Under the pieces are notes generated by a model that had not been told where the DNA came from, ran no database searches, and was given only the letters and a program-made list of their open reading frames with translations. A program made the position numbers and the translations under genes. This document shows positions 19,957 through 34,000 of a DNA stretch of 64,000 bases, in pieces. The stretch is from assembly GCA_035048495.1 (NCBI GenBank), contig CM068553.1, positions 19,965,190 to 20,029,189 of the forward strand, in the 5' to 3' direction. Numbering within the stretch: position 1 is the stretch's first letter; every line of letters starts with the position of its first letter. Origin of the DNA: Euptelea pleiosperma. Its lineage: Eukaryota; Streptophyta; Magnoliopsida; Ranunculales; Eupteleaceae.

Positions 19957-20114
19957 GATTGTTCGTGCGATGAGAAGAGAAATTCTCAGAAATTCAGTTA
20001 TAGACAAAACTGTCCGGCCGACCGGCCTTTTGTGCTGGCGACCGAAGGTCTAGTCGACCAGCCAAAATGGACCGGTCGACCATAACTCTCGAGTTCAAAT
20101 AATTGCACTGAAAG
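19957..20114 (+). mobile_element. Copia 3' LTR, right part, cut by the gap
   Basis: The text 'cgatgagaagagaaattct' and the following GGTCGACC-rich block match 170-260 of the window, so the copia LTR resumes directly after LTR B. It is lost in the N gap at 20115, so the element's 3' boundary cannot be seen. Confidence 0.85.
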
Positions 20115-20214
20115 NNNNNNNNNNNNNNNNNNNNNNNNNNNNNNNNNNNNNNNNNNNNNNNNNNNNNNNNNNNNNNNNNNNNNNNNNNNNNNNNNNNNNN
20201 NNNNNNNNNNNNNN
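20115..20214. other. Assembly gap of 100 N
   Basis: Exactly 100 N, a conventional placeholder of unknown true size. It separates dispersed transposon sequence from the satellite array, so the real array edge is not represented. Confidence 0.97.
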
Positions 20215-21839
20215 AAAGTTTTACAAGTTATAGGCTTCGGAATGTAACACACAAACTGAGTCCAATTTGAGACGTTGACGCACGGATGGAGCTAACTTGT
20301 TTCGACTGTCCCGAATCTTGTTCAAACACTTCACATGTGTTGAAACAATAGTAATGGAAGAGTTTGAGTAAAGTTACGAGGTTCGGTTGCGACAAAGTCA
20401 CAAGTTATAGGCTTTGGAATGTAACACACAAACTGAGTCCAATTTGAGACGTTGACGTACGGATGGAGCTAACTTGTTTCGACTGTCCCGAATCTTGTTC
20501 AAACACTTCAAATGTGTTGAAAAATAGTAATAGAAGAGTTTGAGTCCAATTACGAGGTTCGGTGCGAAAATGTCACAAGTTATAGGCTTTGGAATGTAAC
20601 ACACAAACACTAGTCCAATTTGAGACGTTGACGCGGATGGAGCTAACTTGTTTCGACTGTCCCAAATCTTGTTCAAACACTTCAAATGTGTTGAAACATA
20701 GTAATGGAAGAGTTTGAGTCCAATTACGAGGTTCGGTTACGACAAAGTCCAAGTTATAGGCTTCGGAATGTAAACACAAACTGAGTCCAATTTGAGACGG
20801 TGACGCACGGATGGAGCTAAATTGTTTCGACTGTCCCAAATCTTATTCCAACACTTCAAATATGTGAAACAATAGTAATGGAAGAGTTTGAGTCCAATTA
20901 CGAGGTTCGGTTGCGACAAAGTAACAAGTTATAGGCTTCGGAATGTAACACACAAACTGAGTCCAATTTGAGACGTTGACGCACGGACGGAGCTAACTTG
21001 TTTCGGACTGTCCCGAATCTTGTTCGGACACTTCAAAGTGTTCAAACAATAGTAATGGAAGAGTTTGAGTAAAGTTACGAGGTTTGGTTGCGACAAAGTC
21101 ACAATTTATAGGCTTTGGAATGTAACACACAAACTGAGTCCAATTTGAGACGTTGACGCAGGGATGGAGCTAACTTGTTTCGACTGTCCCAAATCTTGTT
21201 CAAACACTTCAAATGTGTTGAAACAATAGTAATGGAAGAGTTTGAGTCCAATTACGAGGTTCGGTTACGACAAAGTCCCAAGTTATAGGCTTCGGAATGT
21301 AACACACAAACTGAGTCCAATTTGAGACGTTGACGCACGGATGGAGCTAACTTGTTTCGACTGTCCCAAATCTTATTCCAACACTTCAAATATGTTGAAA
21401 CAATAGTAATGTAAGTGTTTGAGTCCAATGACGAGGTCCGGTTGCGACAAAGTCACAAGTTATAGGCTTCAGAATGTAACACACAAACTGAGTCCAATTT
21501 TAGACGTTGACGCTCGGATGGAGCTAACTTGTTTCGACAGTCCCGAATCTTCTTCGGACACTTCAAATGTGATGAAACAATAGTAATGGAAGAGTTTGAG
21601 TAAAGTTACAAGGTTTGATTGCGACAAAGTCACAATTTATAGGCTTTGGAATGAACTCACAAACTGAGTCCAATTTGAAACGTTGACGCACGGATGGAGC
21701 TAACTTGTTTCGACTGTCCCAAATCTTGTTCCAACACTTTAAATGTGTTGAAACAATAGTAATGGAATAGTTTGAGTCCAATTACGAGGTCCGGTTGCGA
21801 CAAAGTCACAAGTTATAGGCTTCAGAATGTAACACACAA

Positions 21840-24800
21840 ACTGAGTCCAATTTGAGACGTTGACGCACGGATGGAGCTAACTTGTTTCGACTGTCCCGAA
21901 TCTTGTTCAAACACTTCAAATGTGTTGAAACAATAGTAATGGAAGAGTTTGAGTCCAATTACGAGGTTCGGTTATGAAAATGTCACAAGTTATAGGCTTT
22001 GGAATGTAACACACAAACTGAGTCCAATTTGAGACGTTGACGCAGGGATGGAGCTAACTTGTTTCGACTGTCCCAAATCTTGTTCAAACACTTCAAATGT
22101 GTTTGAAACAATAGTAATGGAAGAGTTTGAGTCCAATTACGAGGTTCGGTTACGACAAAGTCCCAAGTTATAGGCTTCGGAATGTAACACACAAACTGAG
22201 TCCAATTTGAGACGTTGACGCACGGATGGAGCTAAATTGTTTCGACTGTCCAAAATTTTATTCCAACACTTCAAATATGTTGAAACAATAGTAATGGAAG
22301 AGTTTGAGTCCAATTACGAGGTTCGGTTGCGACAAAGTCACAAGTTATAGGCTTCGGAATGTAACACACAAACTGAGTCCAATTTGAGACGTTGACGCAC
22401 GGATGGAGCTAACTTGTTTCGATTGTCCCGAATCTTGTTCAAACACTTCACATGTGTTGAAACAATAGTAATGGAAGAGTTTGAGTAAAGTTACGAGGTT
22501 CGGTTGCGACAAAGTCACAAGTTATAGGCTTTGGAATGTAACACACAAACTGAGTCCAATTTGAGACGTTGACGTACGGATGGAGCTAACTTGTTTCGAC
22601 TGTCCCGAATCTTGTTCGGACACTTCAAATGTGTTGAAACAATAGTAATGGAAGAGTTTGAGTAAAGTTACGAGGTTTGGTTGCGACAAAGTCACAATTT
22701 ATAGGCTTTGGAATGTAGCACACAAACTGAGTCCAATTTGAGACGTTGACGCAGGGATGGAGCTAACTTGTTTCGACTGTCCCAAATCGTGATCAAACAC
22801 TTCAAATGTATTGAAACAATAGTAATGGAAGAGTTAGAGTCCAATTACGAGGTTCGGTTACGACAAAGTCCCAAGTTATAGGTTTCGGAATGTAACACAC
22901 AAACTGAGTCCAATTTGAGACGTTGACGCACGGATGGAGCTAAATTGTTTCGACTGTCCCAAATCTTATTCCAACACTTCAAATATGTTGAAACAATAGT
23001 AAGGGAAGAGTTTGAGTCCAATTACGAGGTCCGGTTGCGACAAAGTCACAAGTTATAGGCTTCGGAATGTAACACACAAACTGAGTCCAATTTGAGACGT
23101 TGACGCACGGATGGAGCTAACTTGTTTCGACTGTCCCAAATCTTGTTCAAACACTTCAAATGTGTTGAAACAATAGTAATGGAAGAGTTTGAGTCCAATT
23201 ACGAGGTTCGGTTACGACAAAGTCCCAAGTTATAGCTTCGGAATGTAACACACAAACTGAGTCAATTTGAGACGTTGGCGCACGGATGGAGCTAACTTGT
23301 TTCGACTGTCCCGAATCTTGTTCGGACACTTCAAATGTGTTGAAACAATAATAATGGAAGAGTTTGAGTAAAGTTATGAGGTTTAGTTGCGACAAAGTCA
23401 CAATTTATAGGCTTTGGAATGTAACACACAAACTGAGTCCAATTTGAGACGTTGACGCAGGGGTGGAGCTAACTTGTTTCGACTGTCCCGAATCTTGTTC
23501 AAACACTTCAAATGTGTTGAAAAAATAGTAATGGAAGAGTTTGAGTCCAATTACGAGGTCCGGTTGTGACAAAGTCACAAGTTATAGGCTTCGGAATGTA
23601 ACACACAAACTGAGTCCAATTTTAAACGTTGACGCACGGATGGAGCTAACTTGTTTCGACAGTCCCGAATCTTCTTCGGGACACTTCAAATGTGATGAAA
23701 CAATAGTAATTGAAGAGTTTGAGTAAAGTTACGAGATTGGGTTGCGACAAAGTCACAATTTATAGGCTTTGGAATGTAACTCACAAACTGAGTCCAATTT
23801 GAGACGTTGACGCACGGATGGAGCTAACTTGTTTCGACTGTCCCGAATCTTGTTCAAACACTTCAAATGTGTTGAAACAATAGTAATGGAAGAGTTTGAG
23901 TAAAGTTACGAGGTTCGGTTGCGACAAAGTCACAAGTTATAGGCTTTGGAATGTAACACACAAACTGAGTCCAATTTGAGACGTTGACGCACGAATGGAG
24001 CTAACTTGTTTCGACTGTCCCTAATCTTGTTCCAACACTTTAAATGTGTTGAAACAATAGTAATGGAAGAGTTTGAGTCTAATTACGAGGTCTGGTTGCG
24101 AAAAAGTTACAAGTTATAGGCTTCGGAATGTAACACACAAAATGAGTCCAATTTGAGACGTTGACGCACGGATGGAGCTAACTTGTTTCGACTGTCCCGA
24201 ATCTTGTTCAAACACTTCAAATGTGTTGAAACAATAGTAATGGAAGAGTTTGAGTCCAATTACGAGGTTCGGTTATGAAAATGTCACAAGTTATAGGCTT
24301 TGGAATGTAACACACAAACTGAGTCCAATTTGAGACGTTGACGCAGGATGGAGCTAACTTGTTTCGACTGTCCCAAATCTTGTTCAAACACTTCAAATGT
24401 GTTGAAACAATAGTAATGGAAGAGTTTGAGTCCAATTACGAGGTTCGGTTACGACAAAGTCCCAAGTTATAGTCTTCGGAATGTAACACACAAACTGAGT
24501 CCAATTTGAGACGTTGACGCACGGATGGAGCTAAATTGTTTCGACTGTCCAAAATTTTATTCCAACACTTCAAATATGTTGAAACAATAGTAATGGAAGA
24601 GTTTGAGTCCAATTACGAGGTTCGGTTGCGACAAAGTCACAAGTTATAGGCTTCGGAATGTAACACACAAACTGAGTCCAATTTGAGACGTTGACGCACG
24701 GATGGAGCTAACTTGTTTCGATTGTCCCGAATCTTGTTCAAACACTTCACATGTGTTGAAACAATAGTAATGGAAGAGTTTGAGTAAAGTTACGAGGTTC

Positions 24801-27800
24801 GGTTGCGACAAAGTCACAAGTTATAGGCTTTGGAATGTAACACACAAACTGAGTCCAATTTGAGACGTTGACGTACGGATGGAGCTAACTTGTTTCGACT
24901 GTCCCGAATCTTGTTCGGACACTTCAAATGTGTTGAAACAATAGTAATGGAAGAGTTTGAGTAAAGTTACGAGGTTTGGTTGCGACAAAGTCACAATTTA
25001 TAGGCTTTGGAATGTAGCACACAAACTGAGTCCAATTTGAGACGTTGACGCAGGGATGGAGCTAACTTGTTTCGACTGTCGCAAATCTTGATCAAACACT
25101 TCAAATGTATTGAAACAATAGTAATGGAAGAGTTAGAGTCCAATTACGAGGTTCGGTTACGACAAAGTCCCAAGTTATAGGTTTCGGAATGTAACACACA
25201 AACTGAGTCCAATTTGAGACGTTGACGCACGGATGGAGCTAAATTGTTTCGACTGTCCCAAATCTTATTCCAACACTTCAAATATGTTGAAACAATAGTA
25301 ATGGAAGAGTTTGAGTCCAATTACGAGGTCCGGTTGCGACAAAGTCACAAGTTATAGGCTTCGGAATGTAACACACAAACTGAGTCCAATTTGAGACGTT
25401 GACGCACGGATGGAGCTAACTTGTTTCGACTGTCCCAAATCTTGTTCAAACACTTCAAATGTGTTGAAACAATAGTAATGGAAGAGTTTGAGTCCAATTA
25501 CGAGGTTCGGTTACGACAAAGTCCCAAGTTATAGGCTTCGGAATGTAACACACAAACTGAGTCCAATTTGAGACGTTGGCGCACGGATGGAGCTAACTTG
25601 TTTCGACTGTCCCGAATCTTGTTCGGACACTTCAAATGTGTTGAAACAATAATAATGGAAGAGTTTGAGTAAAGTTATGAGGTTTAGTTGCGACAAAGTC
25701 ACAATTTATAGGCTTTGGAATGTAACACACAAACTGAGTCCAATTTGAGACGTTGACGCAGGGGTGGAGCTAACTTGTTTCGACTGTCCCGAATCTTGTT
25801 CAAACACTTCAAATGTGTTGAAAAAATAGTAATGGAAGAGTTTGAGTCCAATTACGAGGTCCGGTTGTGACAAAGTCACAAGTTATAGGCTTCGGAATGT
25901 AACACACAAACTGAGTCCAATTTTAAACGTTGACGCACGGATGGAGCTAACTTGTTTCGACAGTCCCGAATCTTCTTCGGACACTTCAAATGTGATGAAA
26001 CAATAGTAATTGAAGAGTTTGAGTAAAGTTACGAGATTGGGTTGCGACAAAGTCACAATTTATAGGCTTTGGAATGTAACTCACAAACTGAGTCCAATTT
26101 GAGACGTTGACGCACGGATGGAGCTAACTTGTTTCGACTGTCCCGAATCTTGTTCAAACACTTCAAATGTGTTGAAACAATAGTAATGGAAGAGTTTGAG
26201 TAAAGTTACGAGGTTCGGTTGCGACAAAGTCACAAGTTATAGGCTTTGGAATGTAACACACAAACTGAGTCCAATTTGAGACGTTGACGCACGAATGGAG
26301 CTAACTTGTTTCGACTGTCCCTAATCTTGTTCCAACACTTTAAATGTGTTGAAACAATAGTAATGGAAGAGTTTGAGTCTAATTACGAGGTCTGGTTGCG
26401 AAAAAGTTACAAGTTATAGGCTTCGGAATGTAACACACAAAATGAGTCCAATTTGAGACGTTGACGCACGGATGGAGCTAACTTGTTTCGACTGTCCCGA
26501 ATCTTGTTCAAACACTTCAAATGTGTTGAAACAATAGTAATGGAAGAGTTTGAGTCCAATTACGAGGTTCGGTTATGAAAATGTCACAAGTTATAGGCTT
26601 TGGAATGTAACACACAAACTGAGTCCAATTTGAGACGTTGACGCAGGGATGGAGCTAACTTGTTTCGACTGTCCCAAATCTTGTTCAAACACTTCAAATG
26701 TGTTGAAACAATAGTAATGGAAGAGTTTGAGTCCAATTACGAGGTTCGGTTACGACAAAGTCCCAAGTTATAGGCTTCGGAATGTAACACACAAACTGAG
26801 TCCAATTTGAGACGTTGACGCACGGATGGAGCTAAATTGTTTCGACTGTCCAAAATTTTATTCCAACACTTCAAATATGTTGAAACAATAGTAATGGAAG
26901 AGTTTGAGTCCAATTACGAGGTTCGGTTGCGACAAAGTCACAAGTTATAGGCTTCGGAATGTAACACACAAACTGAGTCCAATTTGAGACGTTGACGCAC
27001 GGATGGAGCTAACTTGTTTCGATTGTCCCGAATCTTGTTCAAACACTTCACATGTGTTGAAACAATAGTAATGGAAGAGTTTGAGTAAAGTTACGAGGTT
27101 CGGTTGCGACAAAGTCACAAGTTATAGGCTTTGGAATGTAACACACAAACTGAGTCCAATTTGAGACGTTGACGTACGGATGGAGCTAACTTGTTTCGAC
27201 TGTCCCGAATCTTGTTCGGACACTTCAAATGTGTTGAAACCATAGTAATGGAAGAGTTTGAGTAAAGTTACGAGGTTTGGTTGCGACAAAGTCACAATTT
27301 ATAGGCTTTGGAATGTAGCACACAAACTGAGTCCAATTTGAGACGTTGACGCAGGGATGGAGCTAACTTGTTTCGACTGTCGCAAATCTTGATCAAACAC
27401 TTCAAATGTATTGAAACAATAGTAATGGAAGAGTTAGAGTCCAATTACGAGGTTCGGTTACGACAAAGTCCCAAGTTATAGGTTTCGGAATGTAACACAC
27501 AAACTGAGTCCAATTTGAGACGTTGACGCACGGATGGAGCTAAATTGTTTCGACTGTCCCAAATCTTATTCCAACACTTCAAATATGTTGAAACAATAGT
27601 AATGGAAGAGTTTGAGTCCAATTACGAGGTCCGGTTGCGACAAAGTCACAAGTTATAGGCTTCGGAATGTAACACACAAACTGAGTCCAATTTGAGACGT
27701 TGACGCACGGATGGAGCTAACTTGTTTCGACTGTCCCAAATCTTGTTCAAACACTTCAAATGTGTTGAAACAATAGTAATGGAAGAGTTTGAGTCCAATT

Positions 27801-30800
27801 ACGAGGTTCGGTTACGACAAAGTCCCAAGTTATAGGCTTCGGAATGTAACACACAAACTGAGTCCAATTTGAGACGTTGGCGCACGGATGGAGCTAACTT
27901 GTTTCGACTGTCCCGAATCTTGTTCGGACACTTCAAATGTGTTGAAACAATAATAATGGAAGAGTTTGAGTAAAGTTATGAGGTTTAGTTGCGACAAAGT
28001 CACAATTTATAGGCTTTGGAATGTAACACACAAACTGAGTCCAATTTGAGACGTTGACGCAGGGGTGGAGCTAACTTGTTTCGACTGTCCCGAATCTTGT
28101 TCAAACACTTCAAATGTGTTGAAAAAAATAGTAATGGAAGAGTTTGAGTCCAATTACGAGGTCCGGTTGTGACAAAGTCACAAGTTATAGGCTTCGGAAT
28201 GTAACACACAAACTGAGTCCAATTTTAAACGTTGACGCACGGATGGAGCTAACTTGTTTCGACAGTCCCGAATCTTCTTCGGACACTTCAAATGTGATGA
28301 AACAATAGTAATTGAAGAGTTTGAGTAAAGTTACGAGATTGGGTTGCGACAAAGTCACAATTTATAGGCTTTGGAATGTAACTCACAAACTGAGTCCAAT
28401 TTGAGACGTTGACGCACGGATGGAGCTAACTTGTTTCGACTGTCCCGAATCTTGTTCAAACACTTCAAATGTGTTGAAACAATAGTAATGGAAGAGTTTG
28501 AGTAAAGTTACGAGGTTCGGTTGCGACAAAGTCACAAGTTATAGGCTTTGGAATGTAACACACAAACTGAGTCCAATTTGAGACGTTGACGCACGAATGG
28601 AGCTAACTTGTTTCGACTGTCCCTAATCTTGTTCCAACACTTTAAATGTGTTGAAACAATAGTAATGGAAGAGTTTGAGTCTAATTACGAGGTCTGGTTG
28701 CGAAAAAGTTACAAGTTATAGGCTTCGGAATGTAACACACAAAATGAGTCCAATTTGAGACGTTGACGCACGGATGGAGCTAACTTGTTTCGACTGTCCC
28801 GAATCTTGTTCAAACACTTCAAATGTGTTGAAACAATAGTAATGGAAGAGTTTGAGTCCAATTACGAGGTTCGGTTATGAAAATGTCACAAGTTATAGGC
28901 TTTGGAATGTAACACACAAACTGAGTCCAATTTGAGACGTTGACGCAGGGATGGAGCTAACTTGTTTCGACTGTCCCAAATCTTGTTCAAACACTTCAAA
29001 TGTGTTGAAACAATAGTAATGGAAGAGTTTGAGTCCAATTACGAGGTTCGGTTACGACAAAGTCCCAAGTTATAGGCTTCGGAATGTAACACACAAACTG
29101 AGTCCAATTTGAGACGTTGACGCACGGATGGAGCTAAATTGTTTCGACTGTCAAAAATTTTATTCCAACACTTCAAATATGTTGAAACAATAGTAATGGA
29201 AGAGTTTGAGTCCAATTACGAGGTTCGGTTGCGACAAAGTCACAAGTTATAAGCTTCGGAATGTAACACACAAACTGAGTCCAATTTGAGACGTTGACGC
29301 ACGGATGGAGCTAACTTGTTTCGATTGTCCCGAATCTTGTTCAAACACTTCACATGTGTTGAAACAATAGTAATGGAAGAGTTTGAGTAAAGTTACGAGG
29401 TTCGGTTGCGACAAAGTCACAAGTTATAGGCTTTGGAATGTAACACACAAACTGAGTCCAATTTGAGACGTTGACGTACGGATGGAGCTAACTTGTTTCG
29501 ACTGTCCCGAATCTTGTTCGGACACTTCAAATGTGTTGAAACAATAGTAATGGAAGAGTTTGAGTAAAGTTACGAGGTTTGGTTGCGACAAAGTCACAAT
29601 TTATAGGCTTTGGAATGTAGCACACAAACTGAGTCCAATTTGAGACGTTGACGCAGGGATGGAGCTAACTTGTTTCGACTGTCCCAAATCTTGATCAAAC
29701 ACTTCAAATGTATTGAAACAATAGTAATGGAAGAGTTAGAGTCCAATTACGAGGTTCGGTTACGACAAAGTCCCAAGTTATAGGTTTCGGAATGTAACAC
29801 ACAAACTGAGTCCAATTTGAGACGTTGACGCACGGATGGAGCTAAATTGTTTCGACTGTCCCAAATCTTATTCCAACACTTCAAATATGTTGAAACAATA
29901 GTAATGGAAGAGTTTGAGTCCAATTACGAGGTCCGGTTGCGACAAAGTCACAAGTTATAGGCTTCGGAATGTAACACACAAACTGAGTCCAATTTGAGAC
30001 GTTGACGCACGGATGGAGCTAACTTGTTTCGACTGTCCCAAATCTTGTTCAAACACTTCAAATGTGTTGAAACAATAGTAATGGAAGAGTTTGAGTCCAA
30101 TTACGAGGTTCGGTTACGACAAAGTCCCAAGTTATAGGCTTCGGAATGTAACACACAAACTGAGTCCAATTTGAGACGTTGGCGCACGGATGGAGCTAAC
30201 TTGTTTCGACTGTCCCGAATCTTGTTCGGACACTTCAAATGTGTTGAAACAATAATAATGGAAGAGTTTGAGTAAAGTTATGAGGTTTAGTTGCGACAAA
30301 GTCACAATTTATAGGCTTTGGAATGTAACACACAAACTGAGTCCAATTTGAGACGTTGACGCAGGGGTGGAGCTAACTTGTTTCGACTGTCCCGAATCTT
30401 GTTCAAACACTTCAAATGTGTTGAAAAAATAGTAATGGAAGAGTTTGAGTCCAATTACGAGGTCCGGTTGTGACAAAGTCACAAGTTATAGGCTTCGGAA
30501 TGTAACACACAAACTGAGTCCAATTTTAAACGTTGACGCACGGATGGAGCTAACTTGTTTCGACAGTCCCGAATCTTCTTCGGACACTTCAAATGTGATG
30601 AAACAATAGTAATTGAAGAGTTTGAGTAAAGTTACGAGATTGGGTTGCGACAAAGTCACAATTTATAGGCTTTGGAATGTAACTCACAAACTGAGTCCAA
30701 TTTGAGACGTTGACGCACGGATGGAGCTAACTTGTTTCGACTGTCCCGAATCTTGTTCAAACACTTCAAATGTGTTGAAACAATAGTAATGGAAGAGTTT

Positions 30801-31045
30801 GAGTAAAGTTACGAGGTTCGGTTGCGACAAAGTCACAAGTTATAGGCTTTGGAATGTAACACACAAACTGAGTCCAATTTGAGACGTTGACGCACGAATG
30901 GAGCTAACTTGTTTCGACTGTCCCTAATCTTGTTCCAACACTTTAAATGTGTTGAAACAATAGTAATGGAAGAGTTTGAGTCTAATTACGAGGTCTGGTT
31001 GCGAAAAAGTTACAAGTTATAGGCTTCGGAATGTAACACACAAAA
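21840..31045 (+). repeat. 13-monomer higher-order repeat, four copies
   Basis: Rare variants recur at 2301 +/- 1 bp. The variant gacgtTGGCGcac is at 23275, 25576, 27877 and 30179. The variant ggttATGAAAATG is at about 21971, 24272, 26572 and 28874. The variant gaGATTGGGttgcg recurs at the same spacing. 2301 equals 13 x 177. Copies differ by only scattered single bases (for example tcccaaatcG near 22788, gaaacC near 27240, taAgcttcgg near 29252), so the expansion is recent. Boundaries are approximate. Confidence 0.93.
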
Positions 31046-31079
31046 TGAGTCCAATTTGAGACGTTGACGCACGGATGGA

Positions 31080-34000
31080 GCTAACTTGTTTCGACTGTCC
31101 CGAATCTTGTTCAAACACTTCACATGTGTTGAAACAATAGTAATGGAAGAGTTTGAGTAAAGTTACGAGGTTCGGTTGCGATAAAGTCACAAGTTATAGG
31201 CTTTGGAATGTAACACACAAACTGAGTCCAATTTGAGACGTTGACGTACGGATGGAGCTAACTTGTTTCGACTGTCCCGAATCTTGTTCAAATACTTCAA
31301 ATGTGTTGAAAAAATAGTAATAGAAGAGTTTGAGTCCAATTACGAGGTTCGGTTACGAAAATGTCACAAGTTATAGGCTTTGGAATGTAACACACAAACT
31401 TAGTCCAATTTGAGACGTTGACGCACGGATGGAGCTAACTTGTTTCGACTGTCCCAAATCTTGTTCAAACACTTCAAATGTGTTGAAACAATAGTAATGG
31501 AAGAGTTTGAGTCCAATTACGAGGTTCGGTTACGACAAAGTCCCAAGTTATAGGCTTCGGAATGTAACACACAAACTGAGTCCAATTTGAGACGTTGACG
31601 CACGGATGGAGCTAACTTGTTTCGACTGTCCCGAATCTTGTTCGGACACTTCAAATGTGTTGAAACAATAGTAATGGAAGAGTTTGAGTAAAGTTACGAG
31701 GTTTGGTTGCGACAAAGTCACAATTTATAGGCTTTGGAATGTAACACACAAACTGAGTCCAATTTGAGACGTTGACGCAGGGATGGAGCTAACTTGTTTC
31801 GACTGTCCCAAATCTTGATCAAACACTTCAAATGTATTGAAACAATAGTAATGGAAGAGTTAGAGTCCAATTACGAGGTTCGGTTACGACAAAGTCCCAA
31901 GTTATAGGTTTCGGAATGTAACACACAAACTGAGTCCAATTTGAGACGTTGACGGACGGATGGAGCTAAATTGTTTCGACTGTCCCAAATCTTATTCCAA
32001 CACTTCAAATATGTTGAAACAATAGTAATGGAAGAGTTTGAGTCCAATTACGAGGTCCGGTTGCGACAAAGTCACAAGTTATAGGCTTCGGAATGTAACA
32101 CACAAACTGAGTCCAATTTGAGACGTTGACGCACGGATGGAGCTAACTTGTTTCGACTGTCCCAAATCTTGTTCCAACACTTTAAATGTGTTGAAACAAT
32201 AGTAATGGAATAGTTTGAGTCCAATTACGAGGTCCGGTTGCGACAAAGTCACAAGTTATAGGCTTCGGAATGTAACACACAAACTGAGTCCAATTTGAGA
32301 CGTTGACGCACGGATGGAGCTAACTTGTTTCGACTGTCCCGAATCTTGTTCAAACACTTCAAATGTGTTGAAAAAATAGTAATAGAAGAGTTTGAGTACA
32401 ATTACGAGGTTCGGTTACGAAAATGTCACAAGTTATAGGCTTTGGAATGTAACACACAAACTTAGTCCAATTTGAGACGTTGACGCACGGATGGAGCTAA
32501 CTTGTTTCGACTGTCCAAATCTTGTTCAAACACTTCAAATGTGTTGAAACAATAGTAATGGAAGAGTTTGAGTCCAATTACGAGGTTCGGTTACGACAAA
32601 GTCCCAAGTTATAGGCTTCGGAATGTAACACACAAACTGAGTCCAATTTGAAACGTTGACGCACGGATGGAGCTAACTTGTTTCGACTGTCCCGAATCTT
32701 GTTCAGACACTTCAAATGTGTTGAAACAATAGTAATGGAAGAGTTTGAGTAAAGTTACGAGGTTTGGTTGCGACAAAGTCACAATTTATAGGCTTTGGAA
32801 TGTAACACACAAACTGAGTCCAATTTGAGACGTTGACGCAGGGATGGAGCTAACTTGTTTCGACTGTCCCAAATCTTGATCAAACACTTCAAATGTATTG
32901 AAACAATAGTAATGGAAGAGTTAGAGTCCAATTACGAGGTTCGGTTACGACAAAGTCCCAAGTTATAGGCTTCGGAATGTAACACACAAACTGAGTCCAA
33001 TTTGAGACGTTGACGCACGGATGGAGCTAAATTGTTTCGACTGTCCCAAATCTTATTCCAACACTTCAAATATGTTGAAACAATAGTAATGGAAGAGTTT
33101 GAGTCAAATTACGAGGTCCGGTTGCGACAAAGTCACAAGTTATAGGCTTCGGAATGTAACACACAAACTGAGTCCAATTTGAGACGTTGACGCACGGATG
33201 GAGCTAACTTGTTTCGACTGTCCCAAATCTTGTTCAAACACTTCAAATGTGTTGAAACAATAATAATGGAAGAGTTTGAGACCAATTACGAGGTTCGGTT
33301 ACGACAAAGTCCCAAGTTATAGGCTTCGGAATGTAACACACAAACTGAGTCCAATTTGAGACGTTGGCGCACGGATGGAGCTAACTTGTTTCGACTGTCC
33401 CGAATCTTGTTCGGACACTTCAAATGTGTTGAAACAATAATAATGGAAGAGTTTGAGTAAAGTTATGAGGTTTAGTTGCGACAAAGTCACAATTTATAGG
33501 CTTTGGAATGTAACACACAAACTGAGTCCAATTTGAGACGTTGACGCAGGGGTGGAGCTAACTTGTTTCGACTGTCCCGAATCTTGTTCAAACACTTCAA
33601 ATGTGTTGAAAAAATAGTAATGGAAGAGTTTGAGTCCAATTACGAGGTCCGGTTGTGACAAAGTCACAAGTTATAGGCTTCGGAATGTAACACACAAACT
33701 GAGTCCAATTTTAAACGTTGACGCACGGATGGAGCTAACTTGTTTCGACAGTCCCGAATCTTCTTCGGACACTTCAAATGTGATGAAACAATAGTAATTG
33801 AAGAGTTTCAGTAAAGTTACGAGATTGGGTTGCGACAAAGTCACAATTTATAGGCTTTGGAATGTAACTCACAAACTGAGTCCAATTTGAGACGTTGACG
33901 CACGGATGGAGCTAACTTGTTTCGACTGTCCCGAATCTTGTTCAAACACTTCAAATGTGTTGAAACAATAGTAATGGAAGAGTTTGAGTAAAGTTACGAG

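Noticed and set aside
20398..24435. Series of 60-95-codon minus-strand frames across the satellite
   Set aside because: They arise because the monomer is 59 codons long. They are broken irregularly by stops and frameshifts between monomers and repeat the same peptide, so they are not genes.
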